From Fimbriiglobus ruber (GTDB lineage Bacteria > Planctomycetota > Planctomycetia > Gemmatales > Gemmataceae): DNA of 64,000 bases. Shown one piece after another: positions 36,552 to 46,679 of this stretch (the first letter of the stretch is position 1; each line of letters opens with the position of its first letter). Under the pieces are notes generated by a model. That model had not been told where the DNA came from, did not search any database, and was given only the letters and a program-made list of their open reading frames with translations. The DNA lies in contig NZ_NIDE01000001.1 of NCBI RefSeq assembly GCF_002197845.1, forward strand, positions 496,001 through 560,000. Direction: 5' to 3'. The position numbers and the translations under genes were made by a program.

Positions 36552-37118
36552 TCAAGTTTTCTCAACGCCCTTTTTGATTACGTAAAGCCGTGGTGCGGTC
36601 TCGGACTGCGCCCGGGTCTCGTTCACCTCGTATCCGGCCTCCAGCACTTTCAACACCGATTCGACGGCGGCGATTTCGTTCGGGCCGCCCGGGTGTCCGA
36701 CGTAGGCGATCACGGTAACGACGCCACCCGGCCGCAGCAACGTGATCGCGGCGCGGAGCGCCCGTGCAGTCGACTCGGGCTTTGTAACGAACGCCCGGCC
36801 GCCGCCCGGCAAGTAACCCAGGTTGAACATCACCGCACCGACGCGCCCGTGGTAAGCCGCCGGGATCACCGTCACCAGGTCCGCGTGGTCGCACTGAAGA
36901 AGCGTCACATTTCCAATACCTTCCGCACTCAACCGACTGGCGGTTTGAGAAAGGGCGGACGCCTGGATGTCCACGGCGAAGACGACGCCCGCGGGGCCAA
37001 CCATGCGGGCGAGGAACACTGTGTCGTGGCCGTTGCCCGCGGTCGCGTCGATCGCACAATTCCCGGCGCGGACGGCACCCCGAACGGCCTCTTGCGCGAG
37101 TTCCGTTGTGCGGAACAT
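36552..37118 (-). CDS. Class I methyltransferase, MnmM/YtqB-like
   Basis: A 188-residue methyltransferase. The motif AIDATAGNGHDTVFLA near residue 22 is diagnostic of the family formerly called putative rRNA methylase (PF06962). In Bacillus subtilis the member YtqB was identified as MnmM, which converts nm5(s2)U34 to mnm5(s2)U34 in tRNA. NLGYLPGGGRAF supplies the catalytic-site loop. It starts six bases after the stop of the FAD oxidoreductase gene, suggesting co-transcription. That partner could supply the nm5 substrate, which supports a tRNA role. Confidence 0.82.
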   Translation of the reverse strand: MFRTTELAQEAVRGAVRAGNCAIDATAGNGHDTVFLARMVGPAGVVFAVDIQASALSQTASRLSAEGIGNVTLLQCDHADLVTVIPAAYHGRVGAVMFNLGYLPGGGRAFVTKPESTARALRAAITLLRPGGVVTVIAYVGHPGGPNEIAAVESVLKVLEAGYEVNETRAQSETAPRLYVIKKGVEKT

Positions 37119-37124
37119 GTCGGA

Positions 37125-38180
37125 TCACCTCGTCATCCGGGCGAGATCGATTTCCCGTTCGATCGTCCCGTTCGCCGTCAGGAAGTCGGCGAATTGCGAT
37201 GCGACGAACGGCGCCTGAAGCGAACCCTTGGAGCCCAGGCCGTTGAAATACCCGATCTGCGGATGATCGGGGTGGACACCGATCGTCGGTCGCTGATCCT
37301 GTACGATCGGGCGCACGGCCGCGACGTGCCCCGTGACGTCAAAGGGTAATCGCAAAAGTGAACGGAGCCGTGCGCTGAGTTCTTCGCGGCCCTTCGGCGT
37401 CGGCTCACAATCCAGCGCGTCGCGCTCGTATGTGGCTCCGGCCAAATACGTCTCCCCGCCGATCGGCAGGAACCACACGCCCCGGTGGATCGTGCGCGAT
37501 TCCGCGAGCCCGGGTACACGCAGGGTTAAGATTTCCCCTTTGGCAAAGTTATACGGCACCCGCGGAAACCACGGGTTCGAGACAGCCGAGAATCCCTGAC
37601 AGAACACGATCCCGCGCGCCGCGATTCCGAACCGTGGCAACCGCACGCCCCCGGCGACCAGTTCGACATCCCTCTCCGGGTCAATTTCTCCGACAAAATA
37701 GCCGCCGTCCCGGGCAAATACGTCGCGGGAAACCTGAAGGTATCGCGCCACGTCTAATCGCCCGGCAGGAACCATCGCAAACCCGCCGTGCGGCGCGTCG
37801 AACCATGTCGCGTTCACGGGCACGTCCGGTCCCGACACCAGTCCTTTAAGAATCGTGTCGACTCGGGCCACGAACGCGGCCCGTTCGGTGGTGTCTTGAA
37901 ACAGACGAACCGTTTCTAGCTCGGAAAGCAAGGACGATTGAGTTTCGGCTTCCACGCGGGCGTAGAACGCCCTGGCGGCGGCCCAGAGCGGTTCCAATCG
38001 CCACGTCTTAGCGAGCCGCTGGCCGGTGACGGGCGTAATCAAGCCGGCCGCGACACGGGATGCCGTGGCCGCCTCGGCGCGGTCGATGACCACCACCCGT
38101 GCCCCGCGCCACCGTAGAGCCCAGGCCAGTGTGGTGCCCGCAATTCCTTGACCGACGACGATAAAGTCAACAGAGTCCAT
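37125..38180 (-). CDS. FAD-dependent oxidoreductase, possible MnmL-like
   Basis: A 351-residue D-amino-acid-oxidase-fold protein. It has the FAD motif VVGQGIAGTTLAW near the N-terminus, the GLITPVTGQRLAKTW segment and the C-terminal GYFNGLGSKGSLQAPF. It resembles the oxidase half of MnmC, which converts cmnm5U34 of tRNA to nm5U34. The adjacent MnmM-like methyltransferase would then complete mnm5U. In organisms lacking fused MnmC, separate MnmL and MnmM perform these steps. ATG 38180 is preferred over TTG 38225, which adds 15 residues ahead of the flavin motif. Other amine substrates remain possible. Confidence 0.75.
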   Translation of the reverse strand: MDSVDFIVVGQGIAGTTLAWALRWRGARVVVIDRAEAATASRVAAGLITPVTGQRLAKTWRLEPLWAAARAFYARVEAETQSSLLSELETVRLFQDTTERAAFVARVDTILKGLVSGPDVPVNATWFDAPHGGFAMVPAGRLDVARYLQVSRDVFARDGGYFVGEIDPERDVELVAGGVRLPRFGIAARGIVFCQGFSAVSNPWFPRVPYNFAKGEILTLRVPGLAESRTIHRGVWFLPIGGETYLAGATYERDALDCEPTPKGREELSARLRSLLRLPFDVTGHVAAVRPIVQDQRPTIGVHPDHPQIGYFNGLGSKGSLQAPFVASQFADFLTANGTIEREIDLARMTR

Positions 38181-38286
38181 GAAGGGAAGAATACGACCCG
38201 ACAGATGGGATGGTGTTTCGGACAACGCGACCGCAGAACTTCGATGCGGCTCACGTCAATGAGCGCCGAGCTTGCAAGCGCGAGAG

Positions 38287-38727
38287 TTATTGCACGCTGC
38301 CCGATCCCGGGCCGTCTTGTTCGAGGCGCTTTCCGAGGCTGACCACGTCGTCCATTGCGTAGCCGAGACTTTTATAGAAGGCGACGACCGCGGCGTTCGA
38401 TGTGCGAACTTGCAGATTGATCTTCGGGCAGCCGGCCGCACGGAGCAACCGCTCTACTTCGGCCATGATCGCCCGGCCGTAGCCGTGGCGCTGGTGGGCT
38501 GGGTCGACACCAACGTAGTAAACCCAGCCGCGGTGCCCGTCGTACCCGGCCATCGTCACGGCGACGATTTCGCCCGCGACCACGCCGACCAGAAAGAGAT
38601 CCGGGCGAACTTGTTGCTTGCGGGCAATGTCCTTGACCGGGTCGTTCCACGGGCGGGTCAGCCCACAGCGTTCCCATAAGGCGACAACGTGCGGTTCGTC
38701 CGACGATTCAAAGGGGCGGATTAACAT
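38287..38727 (-). CDS. GNAT-family N-acetyltransferase, YpeA-like
   Basis: A 146-residue acetyltransferase. The acetyl-CoA-binding motif is GVDPAHQRHGYGRAIMAEVE (Q/RxxGxG/A at RHGYGR), preceded by the GWVYYVGV strand. The start MLIRPFESSDEPHVVALWERCGL and the downstream NLQVRTSNAAVVAFYKSLGY are characteristic of the YpeA group. Substrate unknown (small amine or protein N-terminus). The gene is followed by the FAD-oxidase gene on the same strand 106 bases downstream, so an operon is possible but not required. Confidence 0.88.
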   Translation of the reverse strand: MLIRPFESSDEPHVVALWERCGLTRPWNDPVKDIARKQQVRPDLFLVGVVAGEIVAVTMAGYDGHRGWVYYVGVDPAHQRHGYGRAIMAEVERLLRAAGCPKINLQVRTSNAAVVAFYKSLGYAMDDVVSLGKRLEQDGPGSGSVQ

Positions 38728-38781
38728 GGTGCGTCATCTCGGTTCTCAGAGTTCGCTCGTCACGAACCCTCAGGAACCATT

Positions 38782-39249
38782 TTAACTCTTCATGTGTTCG
38801 GTCAACGCGCCGGGCGCCTTGTCGACGACATCGGAGAGCAAATCGTCCACGTTCTTCGGCACACGTACTTTGTCGTATGACTCCTCGTCGGTCGTCTCAC
38901 CCGTCTCTTCTTCGGGTTCCTCGGATTCCCCGTCCGTCTCTTCTGCGTCTTCGGTCAGCAGTTGGTCTCGCAGCTCGGCGAGCAATTCGGGGGTGATGAG
39001 TTGGTCGCGCAGTTCATCGATTTGCTCCGGACTGAGTAGGCGATTCGCGAGGTCCGCGGCGACGGCTTCTTGCACGCCGGCCCCGAACAGGAGCATGCCG
39101 GCGACAACGAGTATCGCGGCCAGAGCCCAACCGAGGGCGAGCAACACGCCCAGAGTTACGCTCTGCATCACACCGTTCATCGGTGCGACGACGGTTACCA
39201 CCGCGACCCCGATGAGAACTAGTGCCGCGCCCAGAATCTTCTTGATCAT
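38782..39249 (-). CDS. Small two-TM membrane protein with acidic tail
   Basis: A 155-residue protein. Two hydrophobic segments (about 4-24 and 34-57) are followed by a helical cytosolic part with repeated EQIDELRDQLITPELLAEL and a strongly acidic stretch (about 95-125, Glu/Asp/Thr). The repeated helix suggests a coiled-coil or dimer interface. No family recognised. Start ATG 39249 (MIKKIL); a GTG three codons earlier is possible. It lies alone. Confidence 0.65.
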   Translation of the reverse strand: MIKKILGAALVLIGVAVVTVVAPMNGVMQSVTLGVLLALGWALAAILVVAGMLLFGAGVQEAVAADLANRLLSPEQIDELRDQLITPELLAELRDQLLTEDAEETDGESEEPEEETGETTDEESYDKVRVPKNVDDLLSDVVDKAPGALTEHMKS

Positions 39250-39430
39250 CGCCGCCACACCCTCGCCCGAGATGCTCGGATAGCCCAGTGGCGCATCTTA
39301 GCGTCCGGACCCCTATGCCCGCCGCAGCAAAGAGGTGTGGTTTGCCAATCGTCTCCTAAGTTTCATGGCTTCTTCATGGGCAGCCCGCGCAGCTTCGGGC
39401 GGAGACGGCGAAGTCACGGAAAAGTTATCC

Positions 39431-40384
39431 TCAAGACCTGACCAAGTTCGCGGGCCACTTCCCGATGGGGCACTTCTCGTGCGGCAGGCGGGCTTTCACT
39501 GTCGTGAAGCAGCCACACAAACGGCACCGTGCCCCGGTGAATTGCTCGCAGGATTCACACGTTTGTAAACGAACACGAAGTGTCTCGGCCGAAACCGTCT
39601 TCATGCCCGAGCCGAAGTACCGGGCCATGGATTTCGCGGCCGTCATCGCCATGCGGAGTACGCCCGGTCCCTGGGAAGGGCCGCCGGGGTTCGCGTCGAC
39701 AGTAGGAGCGGCTCCGGCCGCGGCCAGGACCGGCGCGGTCAGGGCTTTCAAGTCGCCCGCGGGCGGACTGCCACCGCTTTGATACTTCTCGAGCTGCGAT
39801 ACGAACATCGGCGCGTTCGGGTCGCCCAATTTCTTAAAGAGAGCGATGGCTTCGCGGCCGGCCGCGAGCGCCCGGTCGCGGGCGCCGAGTTCGGCCTGGA
39901 GGATCGCGGCGAACCAGTGGACTTCGGCCTCGCCCGCCGTGTCCTTCAAGTGGCGAGTCAAGGCGATTGCCTGGTCGTAACACGCGAGTGCCTGGACCGC
40001 GTCGCCGACGGCGGGCAACGCGCTCGCGAGCCGGGCGAGGGCGGTTTTCTCGGCGAACAAGTCCCCGCCAGCACGGGCGGCCGCGAGTGCCTGCTTCAAC
40101 ATCTCGATGCCCGGTCGGACGTCCCCGGCCTGGACAGAAGTGAGCCCCTGCTGGCCCAAAACGTCCGCTTCGAGAATCTTGTCGCCGAGCCCGCGGGCGA
40201 GCCCGGCGGCTTCCGCCAGGAAGGCCACCGCGTGCCGGGGGTCGCCGGACTGGGTCAGGATGTAGCCGAGGTCGGCGAGTACGAGCGCTTGCTTTTTTAC
40301 GTCTCCGGCCTGGCGGGCGGCGGCGAGGGACTGTTCGAGCGAAGCCCTGAGAGGATCGGACGGTTGTTGCGCCGGACCGGTCAT
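39431..40384 (-). CDS. TPR protein with C-terminal zinc-ribbon
   Basis: A 317-residue protein. About five tetratricopeptide-like helix pairs fill residues 10-215 (for example KQALVLADLGYILTQSGDPR, AEVHWFAAILQAELGARDRA). After a Pro/Ala-rich linker, a small C-terminal domain has four cysteines in two pairs (CESC and CRLC) plus one or two more (GCF, KCPIG), forming a probable zinc ribbon. It is likely a protein-interaction scaffold. ATG 40384 gives the TPR region as the N-terminus. It follows zwf on the same strand by 43 bases and may share its transcript. Confidence 0.78.
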   Translation of the reverse strand: MTGPAQQPSDPLRASLEQSLAAARQAGDVKKQALVLADLGYILTQSGDPRHAVAFLAEAAGLARGLGDKILEADVLGQQGLTSVQAGDVRPGIEMLKQALAAARAGGDLFAEKTALARLASALPAVGDAVQALACYDQAIALTRHLKDTAGEAEVHWFAAILQAELGARDRALAAGREAIALFKKLGDPNAPMFVSQLEKYQSGGSPPAGDLKALTAPVLAAAGAAPTVDANPGGPSQGPGVLRMAMTAAKSMARYFGSGMKTVSAETLRVRLQTCESCEQFTGARCRLCGCFTTVKARLPHEKCPIGKWPANLVRS

Positions 40385-40427
40385 GCGAAGGCTCCGTGTA
40401 CGAGTCCCGAACCGCCTGCCACTCGCT

Positions 40428-41891
40428 TCACGCGAGCGGCTGCCACTTCCGACCGTCGGCCGCGAGCATCGCCGCGGAACACGCCGGGCCGTCGCTGCCG
40501 ACCGGGTACGACTGGGGGGCCGGGGCGTCGTCGCGTTCGCTGGCGGCGAGGATCGGGTCCATAATTTCCCACGCCCGCTCGATCTCGTCGCTCCGCATGA
40601 ACAGCGAGGCGTCCCCGTGGATCGCGTCCAACAACAGCCGCTCGTAAGCCTCGGGGATCGGCGTCTGGGAGTAAGCCTCTTTGTAATCGAACGACAGGTC
40701 GCGGGGTTGGAGGCGGACCCCGTCCACATCGGGTACTTTGGTCTGGAAGTTGAGCTTGATGCCCTCATTCGGTTGCAGGACGAGGGTCATCCGGTTGCAC
40801 TGGAGGACTTCGTCTTTCGGCAGCGGGAACATGAGGTGCGGCGGGCAGTGGAACTGGATCATGATCTCGCTGTACCGGCTCTTGAGCGCCTTCCCACTTC
40901 TCAGATAGAACGGCACATTCTTCCACCGGCCGTTTTGGACCTGGAGCTTCACGGCAGCGAACGTCGGCGTCTTGGACCCCGCCGGAACGCCCGGTTCCTG
41001 GTGATACCCTTCGTACTGCCCGACGACGACGCTGCCGCGGGCGCGGTCCGGGGTCTGGATCGAGATCGCGTCCAGCACCTTCATTTTTTCGTTCCGCAGC
41101 GCGTCGGCCGTGTACCGGGCCGGGCTCTCCATCGCCACGAGCGTCATGACCTGCAGGATGTGGCTCTGGAACATGTCGCGGAGGACGCCGCTCGTGTCGT
41201 AGTACGCCGCCCGCTTGCCGACCGGAACCTCCTCGGCCACGGTGATTTGCACGTGGTCGATGTACTGGTAGTTCCAGAGCGGCTCGAACAGGGTGTTCGC
41301 GAACCGGAAGATCAGGATGTTCTGGACCGTTTCCTTGCCCAGGTAGTGGTCGATACGGTAGAGCTGGTCTTCCCGCCAGTGTTTGTGCAGGACGTCGTTA
41401 AGCGCCTTGGCGGTCGTCCGATCGTGGCCGAACGGCTTTTCGATCACCAGTCGGCGGAATCCGCCGGTCTCGGTGCTGAAGCCGGCTTCGCCGAGGGTGG
41501 TGCCGAGCTGGGGGTAGAGTTCGGGCGAGACCGACAGGTAGTACAGGCGCTGGCCGCCGCCGCTGCCCTCGACGCCGTCGAACCACTTCTTGATCGGGTC
41601 GATCCCGCCCGGCTTTGTTACGTCGGTCGGGACGTAAAACAGGTTGGCCGCGAACTTGGCCCACGCCGTCGCGTCCCACACGACGCCGGATTTCAGGAAC
41701 GCGTCCCGGACGCGCTCGCCGATGTGGTCGCGGTAGGCGGCGTCCGAATAGTCGGACCGGGCCACCCCGACGACGCGCGTGCCTTCTGGTAGGCGGTTCT
41801 TGAGCGCGAGGTTGTACAGCGCGGGGATGAGTTTCCGGGCGGTCAGGTCGCCGGACGCGCCGAAGATCACCACCGTCAGCGGAACAGTCAT
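40428..41891 (-). CDS. zwf: Glucose-6-phosphate 1-dehydrogenase
   Basis: Oxidises glucose 6-phosphate to 6-phosphogluconolactone, the first oxidative pentose-phosphate step. The 487-residue enzyme has the NAD(P) motif [18 protein letters not shown] at the start, the substrate-binding signature RIDHYLGKE and the family strand EKPFGHD. Length is normal. The gene is followed by a TPR gene 43 bases downstream. No pgl or gnd is nearby. Confidence 0.96.
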   Translation of the reverse strand: MTVPLTVVIFGASGDLTARKLIPALYNLALKNRLPEGTRVVGVARSDYSDAAYRDHIGERVRDAFLKSGVVWDATAWAKFAANLFYVPTDVTKPGGIDPIKKWFDGVEGSGGGQRLYYLSVSPELYPQLGTTLGEAGFSTETGGFRRLVIEKPFGHDRTTAKALNDVLHKHWREDQLYRIDHYLGKETVQNILIFRFANTLFEPLWNYQYIDHVQITVAEEVPVGKRAAYYDTSGVLRDMFQSHILQVMTLVAMESPARYTADALRNEKMKVLDAISIQTPDRARGSVVVGQYEGYHQEPGVPAGSKTPTFAAVKLQVQNGRWKNVPFYLRSGKALKSRYSEIMIQFHCPPHLMFPLPKDEVLQCNRMTLVLQPNEGIKLNFQTKVPDVDGVRLQPRDLSFDYKEAYSQTPIPEAYERLLLDAIHGDASLFMRSDEIERAWEIMDPILAASERDDAPAPQSYPVGSDGPACSAAMLAADGRKWQPLA

Positions 41892-42192
41892 AGCAGTCCG
41901 AGGGGTGCGGGTAAAAGGTCGCCCGGGCGCGACAGCGCCGCGGGGAAGTTATACCGTCACGGTCGAGATTGAGACGTTTCACACAAGAAGGTCAATGAAC
42001 GTCGGCAGTTCTCAATTCCGACCGCGCCGTTGATATCCTAGTGCGGGAGAGGTGGACAAAGGAGATGTCGACGAAAAGCCTCGAATGCGGCAGTCCGGCC
42101 CGACCGTTGACTCGCAACGGTTTTGTCAACGAACGCCACAAAACGACCGCGGCGGGGTCTTCTCCCGCCGCAGTTCTGCATCCCGTCCGCTG
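41892..42192. other. Gap between zwf and sodA
   Basis: About 300 bases with the zwf promoter region on the right-hand side of the leftward gene and the sodA terminator. A 6- to 7-residue-per-turn open frame exists near 42052-42375 but has no domain. I see no other feature. Confidence 0.5.
42149..42171 (-). terminator. sodA terminator
   Basis: Arms 42149-42156 and 42164-42171 pair exactly over eight bases with a seven-base loop. On the minus strand the hairpin is followed by GGTCGTTTT, 22 bases after the sodA stop. Confidence 0.7.
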
Positions 42193-42816
42193 TTACTTAC
42201 CGGCCTTGGCCGCGGCGAGTTTCGCTTCGACCGATTTCCAGTTCACCGTGTTCCACCACGCGTCGAGGTAGGCGGCCCGGAGGTTTTGATACTTGAGGTA
42301 GTACGCGTGTTCCCACACGTCCACACCGAGGACCGGGACGAGGCCGTCCATCAGCGGGCTGTTCTGGTTCGGTAGCTTGACCGCTTCGAGCTTGCCCGAG
42401 GTCGGGTTGTACACGACCCAGGACCAACCGCTGCCGAACTGCGTGAGCCCGTTGTCTTTGATCTTCGCTTTGAAAGCCGCGAAGTCGCCGAACCCTTCCT
42501 TGATCGCGTCGGCGACGGCGCCGGTCGGTTCGCCGCCGGCCCCCGGGCCCATGATTTCCCAGAAGAGGCTGTGGTTGTGGTGGCCGCCGCCGTTGTTGAT
42601 GACCGCCTGGCGGATTCCCTCGGGCACCGACTTGATGTTCCGCAGCAGAGTCACGATGTCTTGTGATTGCAGGTCGGGGTGGCCGTCCAGAGCCTTGTTG
42701 AGGTTATCCACATAAGCCTTGTGGTGCTTTTGCGAGTGGATTTCCATCGTCTGGGCGTCGATGTGCGGTTCGAGGGCGTTGAACGCGTAGGGCAACTGCG
42801 GCAGGGTGTGCGCCAT
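42193..42816 (-). CDS. sodA: Fe/Mn superoxide dismutase
   Basis: Converts superoxide to oxygen and hydrogen peroxide in the cytosol. The 207-residue protein starts [20 protein letters not shown] with the first metal ligand His near 27. The segment [17 protein letters not shown] follows. The remaining ligands lie in [13 protein letters not shown], and Asp and His sit in [11 protein letters not shown]. Fe versus Mn use cannot be decided here. ATG 42816 follows ACGGAG; a longer in-frame reading to 42975 has no homology. Monocistronic with a terminator downstream. Confidence 0.96.
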   Translation of the reverse strand: MAHTLPQLPYAFNALEPHIDAQTMEIHSQKHHKAYVDNLNKALDGHPDLQSQDIVTLLRNIKSVPEGIRQAVINNGGGHHNHSLFWEIMGPGAGGEPTGAVADAIKEGFGDFAAFKAKIKDNGLTQFGSGWSWVVYNPTSGKLEAVKLPNQNSPLMDGLVPVLGVDVWEHAYYLKYQNLRAAYLDAWWNTVNWKSVEAKLAAAKAGK

Positions 42817-43097
42817 CGTGAAACTCCGTATCGGGGCTGACTGAATCCGTTGGGACGGGAACACGTCATTAGTGTAGGTGCCACGGACGGGAACGGACAA
42901 CGAGCCCGACCACTCGGGCAACGGGGCCGACCGTCGAACCCATGTGAGCGAGTCACATTCGCGATGAAAATGCAAAAGTGGTGCCCGAGAAGGGCGTTAA
43001 ACGTGTTGCTTCATACCCGTTGATTCACGAAAACCCATGTCCGCAGCTCTGAAGGGGGCGTTGCCAAAAGGGGCGTTTTTACCAAACGAACCCATTT

Positions 43098-43556
43098 CTA
43101 TCTGGCGGGTCTGGGCTCGGCGGTCGTCCGCGCGGGGGCCGCGGGAGCGGGACCAGACATCGGCGTGGCCGGCATCGGTTGCGCGAGGCCGGGGGTGGCC
43201 GGTACGCCGGGCGACGGAATCGTCGGGTACGGCAATTCGTTCGACGGACTTTGCTCGGGCACCGCTACCGTTCCGGCGCTGGGATATACAGGATAGACGG
43301 GGTAAGCCGGTCCGACCGGCACGATCGGGCCGACGTTGTACGACTGCCCGGCCGAAACCGGCGTGGCGTACGGCGTCCCGAGTGTGGGTACCGGCCCCGG
43401 TCGAGTCATGGCGACCGGCGCGCAGTCCCGGCAGTCGGGGGCGCGGCTGTTGGACAGAATGCGCGAATCACATGGGTGGTCGTCGCCGCAGTGCCGGCAG
43501 CCCGCGGCCACGACCATCGAGCCCATCGTCACGCCGACCAGTCCGGTACGCCACAT
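43098..43556 (-). CDS. Pro-rich hypothetical lipoprotein
   Basis: A 152-residue predicted lipoprotein. The lipobox MVVAAGC near residue 20 follows a hydrophobic signal. The mature part has eight cysteine- or Cys/His-rich residues early on (CRHCGDDHPCD, CRDC), then a long Pro/Gly/Val/Tyr-rich stretch (VGPAYPVYPVYPSAGTV) without a recognisable fold. It is probably a surface-exposed, unstructured protein. ATG 43556 is preferred because the signal then has normal length. Isolated gene; function unknown. Confidence 0.6.
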   Translation of the reverse strand: MWRTGLVGVTMGSMVVAAGCRHCGDDHPCDSRILSNSRAPDCRDCAPVAMTRPGPVPTLGTPYATPVSAGQSYNVGPIVPVGPAYPVYPVYPSAGTVAVPEQSPSNELPYPTIPSPGVPATPGLAQPMPATPMSGPAPAAPARTTAEPRPAR

Positions 43557-43668
43557 AATCCACCCGCCCACGTTCGGTCCCGGCCCCCATCGGTGACAAA
43601 GCAGTGGGTGCCCGTTGACTTGAGTGAATTTTGCACGAACGCGGGTCGTTCGCCATAATCACTGGCGG

Positions 43669-43702
43669 AAAAAAGAGACCCGCCGGTAAAGACCGGCGGG
43701 TC
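43669..43702 (-). terminator. Terminator of the caspase-S41 gene
   Basis: A perfect 10-bp stem (43677-43686 with 43693-43702) and a six-base loop. On the minus strand it is followed by TCTTTTTTCC. It lies 45 bases after the stop of the protease gene, a textbook intrinsic terminator. Confidence 0.88.
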
Positions 43703-43746
43703 CATTCAGTTTCACTTGTATTCTCGGTTCGACCCGGGCGACCGGA

Positions 43747-46414
43747 TCAACCGTCTTTCCTGCCCGGTTGAGCGGCGACCGCCTTCGCCTGGTTGCGGAG
43801 GTAGTCGACCGCCTTCTCCAGTTGCCGGTCGACGAACGGCTTCTTGTCCGCTTTTTCCTTGTCCACCGGGGTCTTCGGCGCGTCCTTGGGCTTGATGATC
43901 TCGCGGTCGCGGTAAGACTCGGCCAGCTCTTGCTGTTCTTCCCGCGGTAGCTTGATCTCGAACCCGGGGTTCGGCTTCACGCCCCACTCGTCCTCGGGCT
44001 TCCCGGGCGTGCTGTGCTTGTCGATGTTCTTGCCCAGCGGCGGGAAGTAGCGGGCGGTCGTCATCTTGATCTCCCCGCCGGTCGGGGAGAACCGCTCGAC
44101 GTTCTGGACACTCCCCTTCCCGTACGACCGCTCGCCGACGACCACGGCCCGGTTGTAGTCTTGCAGGCACGCGGAGACGATCTCGGCGGCGCTCGCACTC
44201 GACCCGTTCACGAGGACCGCGATCGGGAACCGCGTGTGGGCGGTGACGACCGGGCCGGGGTAGTTGTTCGAGTCCTTGGCGTGGTAGACCCGCGGGCGGC
44301 CGACCCGCGGGCGGACGGAGACGACCACGCCGTCGTCCACGAACAAGTCGCAAACCATGACGGCCGTCTGCAGCAGCCCGCCCGGGTTGAAGCGGAGGTC
44401 GAGGACCAGGCCGTTCAGCCCGGCCTTTTCCATCTTGTTGATGACGGCTTCCAGCTCCCGGCCGGTACTCGGGCCGAACTGGGTCAGGCAGACGTACCCG
44501 ATCTTGTTCGCCTCGTCCACGTACCAGAGCCAGTCGTCTTTCTTATCCCGCTTGACGCCGAGTACGGTTTCGACCGAGACAATGCCGCGTTCGAGTTTGA
44601 ACTCGATCGGCTCCTTCTGTCCTTCCCGTTCGACGACCAGCGTGATCGGGACGCCGACCTTGCCGAGGATCAGGTCGAGGGCCTGTTCGGTCTTCATTCC
44701 TTTGGTCGAGATTTCGGTCTTTTCGCCTTCCTTCAGCGGCTCACCTTGCGGGTCGCTGTCCCGCTTGATCGCGGTGATCAGGTCGCCCGCCTGGATGCCC
44801 GCCTTGTACGCCGGACTCCCCTTGATCGGGCTCACGACGAGCAGGCCGTCGCGGACGAGGTCGCGGCGGATCTGGATGCCGACCCCGCGGAACCGGCCGC
44901 GGAGTGGCGCGTCCATCTTCTTCAGGGTCGCGGCGTCGTAGTACGTGGTGTACGGGTCGTGAAGTTCCGCGAACATCATCAGGATGGTCGTGTCGACGTC
45001 CTTCTGGTCGTCCAGATCTTCGCGCTTGCCGAGCTTTTCCCGGGCTTCGCGGATGAGTTCCGCGACTTTGCTCCGCGCGAGTGTCTTCGGGTTCTTGAGT
45101 GCGTCCTTGATGTCGTCCGGCAGGGGCTGTTCGACGCGGCGGTACAGGCCCTTGATGGCGTTGGCGCCCCACTCGCCGATGGTGATTTCCTTGACGTATT
45201 CGGGCCGAACCGTTTCGATCGCCCGGAGGACGTCGCGGGTGTACTTCTCGGCCACGTCGGCGGACAGCTTCATGCCGCCTTTGATCTTGGCCCGTTCGGC
45301 GGCGAACTCGTCCGGCGGCAGCTTGCCGTCGGTCAAAGCTTCGTACTTCTTGCGGAGTTCCTGCCGGGCTTTCAGCTTCGGCATGCGGGTAAGAAGTTCC
45401 TGTCCCTCCTCGGCTTCTTCCTTGGTCACCTTCTTGTTTTTCTCGAGGGCGGCCAGTTCCTTCGTCCGGGTTTCCACCGTGCCCGTGACCTTCGGGTTCT
45501 TGGTGATCGCGAAATGGCTCAGCTCTTCCCCGACGACGAACGGGACGGCCTCTTTCTCTTGGGGGTCTTGCCAATGGCGCGAGTTTGGTCGGTCACTTCC
45601 TTCTCGACGTATTTCACCAGCTCGCCGACCGTCACCAGCCCGTCCGGTTCGTACCCGTCGGTGTCGGCGGCGCCCTTCAGCGCCTCGATCACGCTGGTCG
45701 CGAACAGGCCGTGGCCGCCCTTGCTGAGCGGCGGGTGGCTGGGGATGGACGAGAGCATCACGAACTTGTCCGGCGGGGTGGGCTGTTCGTCCCTGTCTTC
45801 GCCGCCGAAGACGGCGCTCAGAACGTCGCGGAGGGAGGGTTCGGCGATCGCTTCCTTACCCGGGTCGAAGCCCTTGAAGGCCACGTCGAGCAGCAGGCAC
45901 AACTTCCGGTCCTTGGCGGCCTTGAGGTCGGGCTCCAGGTCGGACCCGAGGAGCCCCGTCTTGGCCCGCTCCTTGAACTCGGTCTCGGACGTGAAAAGGC
46001 AGGTCTTGTCGCCGACGGACGCCCCGCGGCCGAAGAAGGCGAACAGGATCAGGTCGTCCTTGCCCGTCTTCTTCAATGCCTCGTTCAGGGCCTTGATGAT
46101 GTTTTCCCGGGTGGCCTTTTTCGAGTGACGCTTTTCGTCGTCGGTGGCCGTCAGGAGGATGACCCGGTCGGGCGACGTGAGGTATTTCGGGTCCGAAAGC
46201 AGGTCATAGAGGGCCCGCGCATCGGCCTCGGCGGTCGGGCGGTCCGTGATGGCCTTGTCGCCGAACTTCCCGGCTCCCACGACTACCACGAAGGGGCCTT
46301 GGGGGGGGCGTTGGCGGGAACTACCGGAGGGGGAGGATCGTCGTCCGCCCGAACCGGCGCCGGTGCCGCGACTGAAAGCGCAGCCAAAAGACCAATCAGC
46401 CAAGCGCGACGCAT
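43747..46414 (-). pseudogene. Frameshifted fusion: inactive caspase-like domain plus S41/PDZ protease
   Basis: One locus read in three frames. ATG 46414 (GAAAGGA upstream) opens a signal peptide RRAWLIGLLAALSVAAPAP. At the C8 run 46301-46308 one extra C is needed to enter the caspase frame (to about 45565). At the C5 run near 45561-45565 another extra C joins the S41 frame, which runs to 43747. The caspase fold (VVVVGAGKFG, LILFAFFGRG, CLLLDVAFKG) lacks both catalytic residues: the SGHG His is Arg (FGRG) and DACHSG reads DVAFKG. The S41 part is intact: PDZ near 200, catalytic Ser in VNGSSASAAEI and Lys in GERSYGKGSVQ. The shifts may be sequencing errors; if so, this is a single exported protease. 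Confidence 0.8.
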
Positions 46415-46679
46415 AGGTTGAAGTCCTTTCTCAATTCGGCCCGCGGGTTGCTCGCCCCACGGGTGGGGGAGAAGTGCACGTAGGGCTCCCGCGTCCCGAG
46501 AAACGGTGGGTGTCGGGCGGTGCTGCCACGCCTCTAATTGTGTGCGTGACCTTCACGACGCGTCAACAGAGATTGCGCGACCGTTACAGATCGCCCATCT
46601 CGCACGAATTACGGCCGTTTCTTTCCACTGATCGGGAATAAGAAACGAGAAACGTGACAAACGCATCATTCGTTCCCGG

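Noticed and set aside
45540-45570. Programmed -1 frameshift joining caspase and S41 parts
   Set aside because: No canonical slippery heptamer in frame, and two nearby loci need the same kind of single-base repair, so a run-length error is simpler.
44014-46128. 704-residue + strand frame
   Set aside because: Antisense of the S41 protease and caspase region in a G/C-rich third-position context; no family motif.
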